Assembly: GCA_000437495.1 (NCBI GenBank)
Contig: FR897846.1
Coordinates: 1 to 13,366 of the forward strand
Direction of reading: 5' to 3'
Source: Prevotella sp. CAG:485
Lineage (GTDB): Bacteria > Bacteroidota > Bacteroidia > Bacteroidales > Muribaculaceae
DNA length: 13,366 bases
Of the stretch, positions 7,287 to 13,366 are shown in pieces. The notes beneath the pieces are model-generated. The model had not been told where the DNA came from. It saw nothing but the letters and a program-made list of their open reading frames with translations, and did no database searches. Position numbers and translations under genes: made by a program. Within the stretch, counting starts at the first letter, position 1; each line of letters opens with the position of its first letter.

Positions 7287-7747
7287 AACCGTGGCAGCAC
7301 GATGTGTATATGCGCGAGGCTCTGAAAGAGGCAGAGGCAGCCGCCGAACGCGATGAGGTGCCGGTGGGTTGCATCATAGTGTGTCACGGCAAGATAATTG
7401 CGCGGGGGCATAATCTGACGCAGACGCTCACCGACGTTACTGCACATGCCGAGATGCAGGCTATTACTGCCGCGGCTAACTGGCTGGGGGGCAAGTATTT
7501 GGCCGACTGTGTAATATATGTTACGGTGGAGCCGTGCCTGATGTGCGCCGCCGCTTTGGGATGGGCTCAGATAGGAGGCGTGGTGTTTGGCGCCGCCGAC
7601 CCCAAGCGCGGTTATCTGAACTATTACGGGCGCAAGGCTCCGCAAATGCCCACTCCGCTGCATCCGCGCACGCAGGTAATCGGGGGTGTGCTGGAGGCTG
7701 AGTGTGGCGCTCTGATGCAGGAATTTTTTCAAAATAAACGCCGATGA
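7265..7747 (+). CDS. tadA: tRNA-specific adenosine deaminase TadA
   Basis: Zinc-dependent deaminase that converts A34 to inosine in the anticodon of tRNA-Arg(ACG), letting it read CGU, CGC and CGA. In the 160-residue protein the catalytic HAE (61-63) and PCLMC (90-94, zinc ligands C91 and C94) are intact, and a VPVGCIIV strand (32-39) leads the domain. The start at 7265 lies inside the ispH end (22-nt overlap). An ATG at 7310 would drop the first 15 residues and remove the overlap, but the longer form better resembles the usual N-terminal helix. The C-terminal GALMQEFFQNKR tail is typical. Its stop shares ATGA with the menA start. A guanine- or cytosine-deaminase relative is possible in principle, but the motifs favour TadA. 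Confidence 0.92.
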   Translation: MYPLREIEPWQHDVYMREALKEAEAAAERDEVPVGCIIVCHGKIIARGHNLTQTLTDVTAHAEMQAITAAANWLGGKYLADCVIYVTVEPCLMCAAALGWAQIGGVVFGAADPKRGYLNYYGRKAPQMPTPLHPRTQVIGGVLEAECGALMQEFFQNKRR

Positions 7748-8628
7748 ACCTCAAAGCATGGATTGAAGCCACGCGGCTGCGCACGCTGCCGGTGAGTGTG
7801 GCAGGGGGGATTGCAGGGTCGGGATGTGCGGCTGTTTACGGCAAGTTTCAATGGCTGCCGGCCTCTATTTGCCTGCTCTTTGCCGTTGTGGCACAGATTG
7901 CCAGCAACTTTGCCAATGAATATTACGACTACGCTTACGGCTTCGATAAAAAGGGTCGCGAGGGCTTCCGGCGCGGCGTTACGGAAGGCGACATCTCGCC
8001 CTCTGCCATGCTGCGGGCAACTTGGATTTTGGTGGCGGCCGACTCGCTGTTGGGTCTGACGCTGCTCTACTGGGGCGGCGCATGGCTGCTTCTGCCTGGC
8101 ATTGCAATTGCCTTATTCGCAGTGGGTTACAGCGCGGGGCCATATCCGCTGTCGCATCACGGATTGGGCGACCTGGCGGTGTTCATCTTCTTCGGACTGG
8201 TGCCGGTGACGCTGACGTGCCTGGTGCAGACGGGCGAGTGGCAATGGCAGTCGGTGAGCATTCCCGTAGGCGCCGCCATAGGACTGATGGCGGCCAATGT
8301 GCTGATTGTGAACAACTATCGCGACTCAGACGATGACCGTTTAGTGGGCAAGCATACCACCGTGGTGTTGTTTGGTCGACAGAGTATGGCATGGGTCTAT
8401 TTTATCGGCGGAGTGGTGGCCATGGTGCTGGTGTTTCTCTTCTGCCTGCCGCTTACCGGATGGGTGGTGGCCATACCCTGCGTCATCTATCTCTACGCCA
8501 ACACGGCAATATGGGTTCAGCTGCGTCGGCGCACCGGCAAACGACTGAATCCGCTGTTGGGCATGACGGCCTGCAACCTGCTTTTGTTTGCCGTCATCTT
8601 CACCGTAATCTGCTTTCTGACAGCCTGA
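7744..8628 (+). CDS. menA: 1,4-dihydroxy-2-naphthoate polyprenyltransferase
   Basis: Integral membrane prenyltransferase of the UbiA superfamily that attaches the polyprenyl chain to 1,4-dihydroxy-2-naphthoate, giving demethylmenaquinone. The 294-residue protein has about eight hydrophobic segments and both Asp-rich motifs: NFANEYYDYAYGFD (55-68) and NNYRDSDDDRLVGK (190-203), the latter distinctive for MenA rather than UbiA or heme O synthase. The N-terminal WIEATRLRTLPVSV (6-19) is also typical. ATG overlaps the tadA stop (ATGA). It closes the operon; no other men gene is here, so naphthoate synthesis must be encoded elsewhere. Quinone use fits anaerobic respiration in Bacteroidales. Confidence 0.94.
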   Translation: MNLKAWIEATRLRTLPVSVAGGIAGSGCAAVYGKFQWLPASICLLFAVVAQIASNFANEYYDYAYGFDKKGREGFRRGVTEGDISPSAMLRATWILVAADSLLGLTLLYWGGAWLLLPGIAIALFAVGYSAGPYPLSHHGLGDLAVFIFFGLVPVTLTCLVQTGEWQWQSVSIPVGAAIGLMAANVLIVNNYRDSDDDRLVGKHTTVVLFGRQSMAWVYFIGGVVAMVLVFLFCLPLTGWVVAIPCVIYLYANTAIWVQLRRRTGKRLNPLLGMTACNLLLFAVIFTVICFLTA

Positions 8629-8634
8629 AAGCGG

Positions 8635-8676
8635 CGCTGAGAGACCCCGAAAAAGGGAGAGCGAGAATAATTTTTT
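8635..8676 (+). terminator. Possible weak terminator after menA
   Basis: CGCT (8635-8638) can pair with AGCG (8660-8663), enclosing an inner CCC/GGG helix (8645-8647 with 8655-8657) and an A-rich loop, followed by a run of six T (8671-8676). The helix is interrupted by an asymmetric internal loop, so termination may be partial and some transcript may enter rpmH. Confidence 0.3.
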
Positions 8677-8705
8677 GCCGGGTAATGAAAAAAATTTTGC
8701 CGGGT
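8673..8705 (+). repeat. Direct repeat TTTTGCCGGGT, 22-bp period, in the rpmH promoter
   Basis: The 11-mer TTTTGCCGGGT occurs at 8673-8683 and 8695-8705, exactly 22 bp apart, about two helical turns. The second copy contains the TTTG that serves as the -33 element of the rpmH promoter. Both copies are preceded by A/T-rich tracts. Confidence 0.8.
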
Positions 8706-8726
8706 TAAAAAATATTATTAATTTTG
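8696..8726 (+). promoter_or_regulatory. Bacteroidota-type promoter of rpmH
   Basis: TTTG (8696-8699) and TAATTTTG (8719-8726) match the -33 and the TAnnTTTG -7 consensus, with a 19-nt spacer. The predicted transcript start is near 8733, giving a leader of about 37 nt that is A-rich up to the ATG at 8770. A strong match, as expected for a ribosomal protein gene. Confidence 0.85.
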
Positions 8727-8769
8727 CACTCCGAAAACAAGTAAATAAACAAAGACACTCTATACAACG

Positions 8770-8925
8770 ATGAAAAGAACATTCCAACCCTCCAATCGCC
8801 GGAGAGTGAATAAGCATGGCTTCCGCGAGAGAATGGCAACCAAGAACGGTCGCAAAGTTCTGGCTCGCCGTCGTGCGCATGGCCGCTATTCGCTTTCTGT
8901 AAGCGACGGCATCGCCGGCAAGTAA
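8770..8925 (+). CDS. rpmH: Large ribosomal subunit protein bL34
   Basis: A 51-residue, very basic protein of the large ribosomal subunit. The N-terminal MKRTFQPSNRRR and the HGFRERMATKNGRKVLARRRAHGR stretch (split across residues 16-39) are diagnostic of L34. The last 12 residues (SLSVSDGIAGK-type tail) are longer than the short E. coli form and common in Bacteroidota. It is a stand-alone gene with its own promoter (8696-8726) and a hairpin right after it. The rnpA/yidC neighbours that usually follow rpmH in Proteobacteria and Firmicutes are absent. The sequence is intact with no frame problem. Confidence 0.97.
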   Translation: MKRTFQPSNRRRVNKHGFRERMATKNGRKVLARRRAHGRYSLSVSDGIAGK

Positions 8926-8946
8926 CACGGCGCCACGCCATAGTAT

Positions 8947-8990
8947 AGCATCAGAGACCTTAAGCCTGACAGCCTGAGGCCTTTGATGCT
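8947..8990 (+). terminator. Hairpin terminator after rpmH
   Basis: An 18-position stem (8947-8964 with 8973-8990) with two G-T wobbles and two A-C mismatches closes an 8-nt loop, CCTGACAG. The outer seven pairs, AGCATCA with TGATGCT, are perfect. It is followed by GTATTTATA, a weak T-tract. The position 21 nt after the rpmH stop supports terminator function. Confidence 0.7.
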
Positions 8991-9020
8991 GTATTTATAC
9001 CCCAAACGCGCAGCTGCCCG

Positions 9021-9159
9021 GGGGAGCTAAGGGCCGTTAAGGAGCTGAAGGATCTTAAGGTGGCTAAGGAGCTTAAGGTGCTTATGGTGGCTAAAGAGCT
9101 TAGGGTGCTTAGGGAGCTTAAGGAATTTAAGGAGCTTAGGGAGGTTAAGGAGCTTAAGG
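9021..9159. repeat. 9-bp minisatellite, consensus TAAGG[A/T]GCT
   Basis: From 9038 to 9154 there are 13 uninterrupted units of exactly 9 bp, then a partial TAAGG (9155-9159). Five units are identical (TAAGGAGCT at 9038, 9065, 9128, 9146 and nearly so at 9110); the others differ at one to three positions. A decayed lead-in occupies about 9021-9037. No indel breaks the phase. Because the unit is three codons long, several frames stay open on both strands (Lys-Glu-Leu-like repeats on plus, Leu-Ser-Ser-like on minus), but these are by-products of the repeat: no conserved protein, promoter or plausible start goes with them. Confidence 0.9.
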
Positions 9160-9172
9160 CCAAAGCTTTGGC
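9159..9172. repeat. 14-bp perfect palindrome between the two repeat arrays
   Basis: GCCAAAGCTTTGGC reads the same on both strands with no spacer. It begins at the last base of the 9-bp array and ends 7 nt before the 18-bp repeats. It could be a protein-binding site or a junction left by repeat expansion. Confidence 0.6.
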
Positions 9173-9178
9173 GGCTTC

Positions 9179-9249
9179 CATGGCTCTCAAAACACCCATG
9201 GCTCCCAAAACTCCCATTACTCCCCATGGCTCTCAAAACTCCCATGGCG
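9179..9249. repeat. 18-bp repeat cluster, consensus CATGGCTCTCAAAACTCC
   Basis: Full units lie at 9179-9196, 9197-9214 and 9225-9242, differing at no more than two positions from each other; a shortened 10-bp unit (CATTACTCCC, 9215-9224) sits between the second and third, and a fragment CATGGCG starts at 9243. Most unit junctions give CCATGG. The unit is twice the 9-bp period of the neighbouring array but unrelated in sequence. It is open in several frames, with no sign of a real gene. Confidence 0.85.
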
Positions 9250-9398
9250 CTGAGGAGATGGGGCTCGCCGTGCTCAGGGGTAGCAGAATTTTCCTTTTTG
9301 GGGCATGAGGCAATTAGCCCCGGTGGGAAAGTTCCCGCAAAAATACACCTCTTTTTGAGCCATATCTCGCACACTATATTATTATTTAATTTTTTTAG
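9250..9398. other. Non-coding stretch with two short inverted repeats
   Basis: No gene is supported here. GGGGC (9300-9304) can pair with GCCCC (9317-9321), and GGGAA (9325-9329) with TTCCC (9332-9336), followed by a CAAAAATA tract; both stems are short. The rest becomes strongly A/T-rich towards the promoter at 9399. The frame of the downstream lipoprotein stays open across this region to 9226, but the signal peptide places the start at 9436. Confidence 0.5.
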
Positions 9399-9406
9399 TA
9401 ACTTTG
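9399..9406 (+). promoter_or_regulatory. Candidate -7 box of the lipoprotein operon
   Basis: TAACTTTG is a perfect TAnnTTTG box. It would place the transcript start near 9413, about 22 nt before the ATG at 9436. No TTG or TTTG is seen at the -33 position (around 9376-9380 reads TATATT), so the promoter may be weak or need an activator. Confidence 0.6.
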
Positions 9407-9435
9407 CAGGTGAATTAAATTTCATTGAAGATATC

Positions 9436-12036
9436 ATGAACAAAAGAATGCCCAATCTACTGCTAAAGGGAGCATTTTTTGTCTATTTGGCGCTTTTAGG
9501 CGCTTGCTCGGACGACAATCCCTGGCGGTACGCGGATGGTGAAGGAGGTATAGCTCCCACCGTATCCACATCCGCGGAAATTAAAAAATCAACTGCCGTC
9601 AGGGCAGAATCCACCGTCACAGCCCCGGATGTTGAGCAATTCGGCCTGACGCTTACCAAGTCAGATGGCACATACTCCAAGACATGGGCCTCCACTACCC
9701 TCTTCCCCACAGACCAGGGGTTCAAGGTGGGTACATACACCATGACGGCATTCTACGGCTCGCTCGACGATGAGGGTTTTGAACGGCCCTTCTTCCAAGG
9801 CTCCGAGACCTTCCAAGTGATGGAAGACCGCACCACAGACGTGGCCATCACAGCCACGCTGGCCAACTCGATGGTGAGCATCGCATATACCGACGCCTTC
9901 CGCGCCTATTTCAGCGACTGGAGTGCCAAGCTTCACAGCGAAGGCGGCGCATACGTCGACTACCCCAAGGGTGAGACGCGTGCAGCTTATCTGCGTCCCG
10001 GCCATGTCGACATCGCCCTCAACATCACCAAGCCCAACGGCGTGAGCGCTCTGTTGCAGCCGGCCAACTTCGACGCCGAACCGCGCCATCATTACCGCAT
10101 CACCTTCGACGTCTATAACGGCGAAGTTGGCGAGGCTCAGCTGCGCATCATCTTCGACGACACCATCGACGAGGAGAACGTAGACATCGACCTCAGCGAC
10201 GAACTGCTCACCGCTCCCGCCCCCGAGGTATCGCCTCAGGGCTTCACCGCCGGCGAGACTCTCCAGCTGCTTGAATCGAACAAGCCCGCAGAGCCTGTGC
10301 GTTATTTCATCCGCGCCAAGAGCGGCATCAGCGGCGCCACCCTCACGGTGCAGTCATCGGCCACGCTGCCGGTAGGCCGCGAGTTCGACTTCTGCGCACT
10401 GACAGCCGATCAGCAAGCCGCCGTTCGCGCTTCGGGCATCAAGGAGACGGGTCTGAGCCGCAACCCCGGCACTTTGGCACAGGTTGACCTCACCGATTTC
10501 ATCGCCACGTTGCCCGCCGGAACACATATCTTCACCATGGTGGTCAAGGACAAGATGACCAAAATCAACGAACCTCTTGAACTGACCGTAACCACCACTG
10601 CCCTCACCTTCGACGTGCCGTCAGTAAGCAGCGTGCCCATCGGCAGTCGCTCAGGCAACCTGGTTGTAAGCACCAACGGCAGCGATGTGGCTAACTCACT
10701 GAAAATTCAGGGTTATGACGACTACGGTGCTCTGCAGGACTGCCCCATAACCTCTGTTACCGAGCGCACCAATGCGCCTCGTCGCACATCAGGAGGCTTC
10801 GCCGTGAAGCAGTATAACGTAGCATACACGCTGCCGCAGTCGAGCCGCGATGTGAAGATTCTCATCACCTACAAAGGCAGAAAGGTGGAGAAGACAGTGC
10901 AGCGCGCAGTGCCTTCATACACCTTGGCAGCCGACCCCTTTGCACGCCATGCAGTGCTTAAGGTAACGGCCGACAACGCCACCGACACGCGCACCATAAC
11001 CGAGAATCTGCGCATCTTCTCCGGCAATACGGAACTCACCGTAGCCAGCCGCAACGCCGCCTCCGGCCTGCTCACCGTAGAGGGTCTGAGTCCGGCACAG
11101 AACTACACGTTTAAGTCGACGGTGCTGTCAGGCAGCAACCCCACCTTCCAGCAGCAGGTTGCCTTCACCACAGAAACGGAGAGCGGGGTGCCCAACGGCG
11201 ACTTCGAGACATTGCACGAAACTCACTCGGCCACGGCTATGGAACAAGGCGGCAAGTACAAACGCACCTACCTGCAGAGCGGCTGGGCCCAGAACCATCA
11301 GGCCTTCACCATCAGCGAGCCTACAGGCTGGGCCTCCACCAACGCCAAGACGATGTATAGCGGTGCCGGCACACAGAATTCATGGTTCGTGCCCGCGTCG
11401 GTGTTCAACACCTCGCTCAGCTTCGTCAGCACACAAGCAAAAATAGCAGGCATAGGCGGCAACTCCTCCACACCAGACGCATACAAATACGCAGCTCATC
11501 ACGGATCGAACGCCATGGTGATACGCAATGTGGCATGGGACCCATCGGGCACCCTTCCCGCCAACCACACATATACGGCAGCGGGCGTGGAAAATTACTT
11601 CCATCCTACGGCACCCTCCATCGCCAACCGCGCTGCCGGCAAGCTCTTCCTCGGCACGTATGCCTATAACGGCAGCGAGACCATCAGCGAAGGCATTGCC
11701 TTTGCCGTGCGCCCCTCAAAGCTCACCGGCTATTACCGTTATATCCAGGACAGCCAGGACACCGGCGAACACGGCACCGTTACGGTGAAACTCATGCACG
11801 GCAACCAGGTGATTGGTCAAGGCACAGCCAACCTCACCGCAGCCAACGCCTTCTCCGCTTTCACCGTGAACATATCTTACAGCACCTACTTCCTCAAAGC
11901 CGACAAGCTGTGCATCATGTTCAGCTCGTCGAACCGCTCGGCCTCGGCCATCAAGACCACTTCAAGGGCCGAACGCTATCTGCAGGAATCAACCGGCGCA
12001 ACCCTTATTGTTGACAACCTCAGCTTCAAATATTAA
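9436..12036 (+). CDS. DUF4493 / PCMD-domain surface lipoprotein
   Basis: An 866-residue lipoprotein, probably on the outer membrane. The type II signal peptide has a lipobox LLGAC with C24 as lipidated residue; the following SDDN is acidic like the export signals that send Bacteroidota lipoproteins to the cell surface. Domains by eye: DUF4493 at about 40-258 (VGTYTMTAFYG 98-108, FFQGSETF 119-126, HHYRITFDVY 218-227), an Ig-like domain 262-390, a second beta domain 391-490, an Fn3-like domain about 495-580, and a C-terminal PCMD (putative carbohydrate metabolism) domain 585-866 with PNGDFET (586-592), AAGKLFLGTY (733-742), VRPSKLTGYYRY (758-769) and LIVDNLSF (857-864). The start at 9436 follows from the signal peptide and promoter. 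No type IX C-terminal sorting domain is visible. It heads an operon; the next gene starts 6 nt later and shares its first two domains. Ligand unknown. Confidence 0.88.
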   Translation: MNKRMPNLLLKGAFFVYLALLGACSDDNPWRYADGEGGIAPTVSTSAEIKKSTAVRAESTVTAPDVEQFGLTLTKSDGTYSKTWASTTLFPTDQGFKVGTYTMTAFYGSLDDEGFERPFFQGSETFQVMEDRTTDVAITATLANSMVSIAYTDAFRAYFSDWSAKLHSEGGAYVDYPKGETRAAYLRPGHVDIALNITKPNGVSALLQPANFDAEPRHHYRITFDVYNGEVGEAQLRIIFDDTIDEENVDIDLSDELLTAPAPEVSPQGFTAGETLQLLESNKPAEPVRYFIRAKSGISGATLTVQSSATLPVGREFDFCALTADQQAAVRASGIKETGLSRNPGTLAQVDLTDFIATLPAGTHIFTMVVKDKMTKINEPLELTVTTTALTFDVPSVSSVPIGSRSGNLVVSTNGSDVANSLKIQGYDDYGALQDCPITSVTERTNAPRRTSGGFAVKQYNVAYTLPQSSRDVKILITYKGRKVEKTVQRAVPSYTLAADPFARHAVLKVTADNATDTRTITENLRIFSGNTELTVASRNAASGLLTVEGLSPAQNYTFKSTVLSGSNPTFQQQVAFTTETESGVPNGDFETLHETHSATAMEQGGKYKRTYLQSGWAQNHQAFTISEPTGWASTNAKTMYSGAGTQNSWFVPASVFNTSLSFVSTQAKIAGIGGNSSTPDAYKYAAHHGSNAMVIRNVAWDPSGTLPANHTYTAAGVENYFHPTAPSIANRAAGKLFLGTYAYNGSETISEGIAFAVRPSKLTGYYRYIQDSQDTGEHGTVTVKLMHGNQVIGQGTANLTAANAFSAFTVNISYSTYFLKADKLCIMFSSSNRSASAIKTTSRAERYLQESTGATLIVDNLSFKY

Positions 12037-12042
12037 ACCACA

Positions 12043-13287
12043 ATGACAAGGAAAATAACCATATATCTGCTGGCTCTAATGGCTGTTCTGGGCCTCGGAA
12101 GCTGTTCAAAAGAAAACGGTTTCGAGCCTGATGAAAAAGCCATGGGCTCCCTTTCCACAACCCGTTTGATGCTGAGCATCAGCAACGATGAATTAAAGAA
12201 ATCGGCCTCTTACAAACGCACTGTGGAACTTGCCGACTTTGTAATAGACATAATGAAAGATGGCCAGGTTGTGCGCAGCTACCGCTATGCCGAGATGCCG
12301 GGCGTTATAGAGCTGCCCGAAGGCACCTACACCGCCAAGGCTCATCTGGGCAATAACCCCGACGCAGCCTGGGAAGAGCCTTATTACGAAGGCACCTCCG
12401 AAAGCTTCACCATAGTGAAAGACAAAATCACCGAGGCTCAGACCATAGTGTGCAAGATGGCCAACGTGCGCGTTACCATCATCTTCAGCGAAGAGCTGAA
12501 AGAGCACATGGCCGATGATGCCAAGGTGAACGTGGTGATGGGCGACGACGCCACCCTGTCGTTTGCCAAGACCGAGACGCGCAGCGGCTATTTCGCATAT
12601 CTGGAAGGCAGCAACACGCTGGCCGCCACCTTCGACGGCTCCGTTGACGGCGTTCACGAGACCTCGTCGCGCGTGCACACCGACGTGGCACCCGGCACTC
12701 ACTACCGCATCACCTACAAGCTCCATTCACCCGGCACCGACCCGAACGCATCGGGCAACATCGTACCGGGCCTCACCGTTGACGCCACCGTTGAGGTTGT
12801 TGACCTCAACTACAACATCGACCCGGGCGACGGTGACCGTCCCGGAGGCGGCGACCGTCCCGGCGGCGACAAACCGAATCCGCCCGAACCCGGCAACGGT
12901 CCTAAAGTAACCATCACCGAAGGTCTGAGTTTTGAATCGGTAAACGAAGTCAACTCCTCGTCGACAGTGGTTATCAACGTTGAGTCAGAAACGGGCATCA
13001 CGGCATTCACCGTAGACATAATCTCTTCGACACTTACATCGGAGGTACTGGCCGACGTTCATCTCAGCGACCATCTTGATCTGGTGAATCCGGGGTCGCT
13101 TGAAGAGGGCATCAGCAGCCTTGGCCTGCCGGTGAACGTAGGAGGACAGAAGTCGGTTGTCTTCAACATCAGCTCCTTCATGCCGTTGCTGGCCATCTAC
13201 GGCGACAACAGCCACAAGTTCATACTTAAGGTTGCCGACTCCAGCGGCGAGGTAACCAAAGTTCTTCAACTTCACATGAATCCATAA
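12043..13287 (+). CDS. DUF4493 lipoprotein, shorter paralogue of the preceding gene
   Basis: A 414-residue lipoprotein with signal peptide and lipobox LGSC (C21), followed by SKEN. A well-matched DUF4493 domain (about 34-256) shows YAEMPGVIELPEGTYTAKA (split across 82-100), EEPYYEGTSESF (111-122), ANVRVTIIFSEELK (140-153), ETRSGYFAYLEGSNTL (178-193) and THYRITYKL (219-227). A Gly/Pro/Asp-rich linker (258-287) containing two GDRPGG copies leads to a beta domain (288-412) that resembles residues 262-390 of the upstream protein: compare ESETGITAFTVDI with AKSGISGATLTV and HKFILKVAD with HIFTMVVKD. The PCMD domain is absent. The two genes are thus paralogues by duplication, 6 nt apart and likely co-transcribed; the next gene begins 14 nt later. 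Role and ligand are unknown. Confidence 0.88.
   Translation: MTRKITIYLLALMAVLGLGSCSKENGFEPDEKAMGSLSTTRLMLSISNDELKKSASYKRTVELADFVIDIMKDGQVVRSYRYAEMPGVIELPEGTYTAKAHLGNNPDAAWEEPYYEGTSESFTIVKDKITEAQTIVCKMANVRVTIIFSEELKEHMADDAKVNVVMGDDATLSFAKTETRSGYFAYLEGSNTLAATFDGSVDGVHETSSRVHTDVAPGTHYRITYKLHSPGTDPNASGNIVPGLTVDATVEVVDLNYNIDPGDGDRPGGGDRPGGDKPNPPEPGNGPKVTITEGLSFESVNEVNSSSTVVINVESETGITAFTVDIISSTLTSEVLADVHLSDHLDLVNPGSLEEGISSLGLPVNVGGQKSVVFNISSFMPLLAIYGDNSHKFILKVADSSGEVTKVLQLHMNP
12832..12867 (+). repeat. In-frame 18-bp tandem repeat coding a GDRPGG linker
   Basis: GGTGACCGTCCCGGAGGC (12832-12849) is followed directly by a copy (12850-12867) differing at two third-codon positions. Each unit encodes GDRPGG. 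The repeat keeps frame, so copy-number change would only alter the length of the hinge between the two domains of the lipoprotein. Confidence 0.85.
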
Positions 13288-13301
13288 AAACAGCCCGAAC
13301 A

Positions 13302-13366
13302 ATGAAACTGACAAAAACTACAGCTGCGGCGCTTGGCGTCGTGCTCACCCTTAGTCTGGCGGGCTG
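13302..13366 (+). CDS. N-terminus of a third lipoprotein (cut by the window end)
   Basis: The first 21 codons and two bases of the next are present. MKLTKT, then an Ala/Val/Leu-rich core ending LSLAG, followed by TG (Cys if the next base is C or T), forms a type II signal peptide with lipobox LAGC. It starts 14 nt after the stop of the DUF4493 paralogue, in the same direction, so it is probably the third gene of the operon. The mature protein is outside the window, so its family cannot be told; another DUF4493 or PCMD protein would be a reasonable guess only. Confidence 0.75.
   Translation, partial: MKLTKTTAAALGVVLTLSLAG

Noticed and set aside
8617..8977. 12-mer CTGACAGCCTGA at the menA stop (8617-8628) and in the rpmH terminator loop (8966-8977), with a related 11-mer after rsgA (2982-2993, minus strand)
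   Set aside because: A few 12-mer coincidences are expected by chance in 13 kb, and one copy is coding; no consistent structure surrounds the three.
8991..9249. CRISPR array
   Set aside because: Units are 9 or 18 bp, contiguous and without unique spacers; no cas genes are present.
9060..9308. Open frame of 82 codons reading Lys-Glu-Leu-like repeats on the plus strand
   Set aside because: It is produced by the 9-bp and 18-bp repeats; several frames on both strands are open for the same reason, and none has conserved sequence or a convincing start.
9226..9435. 70-codon N-terminal extension of the DUF4493/PCMD lipoprotein
   Set aside because: It runs through repeats and the -7 box; the signal peptide and lipobox place the start at 9436.

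Overview
The window looks like chromosomal DNA from a Bacteroidota bacterium of the order Bacteroidales; a gut Muribaculaceae-like lineage is my guess. Three things point there. The promoters carry the Bacteroidota -7 box TAnnTTTG (perfect before rpmH, the TonB-like gene and the first lipoprotein gene) and genes lack obvious Shine-Dalgarno sequences. Several families are largely confined to this phylum: DUF4923, DUF4493, PCMD and the type IX secretion protein PorQ. The lipoprotein signal peptides are also of the kind usual there. No tRNA, rRNA, CRISPR array, transposase or phage gene was seen.

Layout. (1) 43-648, plus strand: riboflavin synthase alpha chain (ribE), ending at a strong bidirectional hairpin terminator (668-707). 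(2) 740-4441, minus strand, read right to left: a secreted TonB C-terminal-domain protein, rsgA (start overlaps the previous stop as GTGA), then after 92 nt a DUF4923 exported protein, a DUF362 protein and a small P-loop kinase that overlaps the end of the DUF362 gene. (3) 4442-4626: divergent control region with a promoter for the minus-strand genes, a small hairpin and a 19-bp palindrome. (4) 4627-8628, plus strand: a compact housekeeping operon porQ-cmk-ispH-tadA-menA with 6-nt spacing, ATGA overlaps and one 22-nt overlap. (5) 8770-8925: rpmH (ribosomal protein L34, 51 aa) as its own unit, with a clear promoter and a hairpin after it. (6) 8991-9435: a non-coding stretch with a 9-bp minisatellite, a 14-bp palindrome and an 18-bp repeat cluster, then a promoter. 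(7) 9436-13366, plus strand: a lipoprotein operon with a DUF4493 + Ig-like + PCMD protein (866 aa), a shorter DUF4493 paralogue (414 aa), and the start of a third lipoprotein cut by the window end.

How the genes fit together. The central operon joins nucleotide metabolism (Cmk), tRNA editing (TadA), the last step of isoprenoid precursor synthesis (IspH), the prenylation step of menaquinone synthesis (MenA) and a cell-surface attachment protein of the type IX secretion system (PorQ). IspH and MenA lie on one biochemical route: isoprenoid units become the side chain MenA attaches. The minus-strand group combines ribosome maturation (RsgA) with envelope proteins and proteins of unknown role. The right-hand operon probably encodes surface-displayed lipoproteins of unknown ligand.

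Most of the window is ordinary core genome. The parts most worth a second look are the repeat block at 9021-9249 between rpmH and the lipoprotein operon, the paralogous DUF4493 lipoproteins, and the repeated element in the rpmH promoter.
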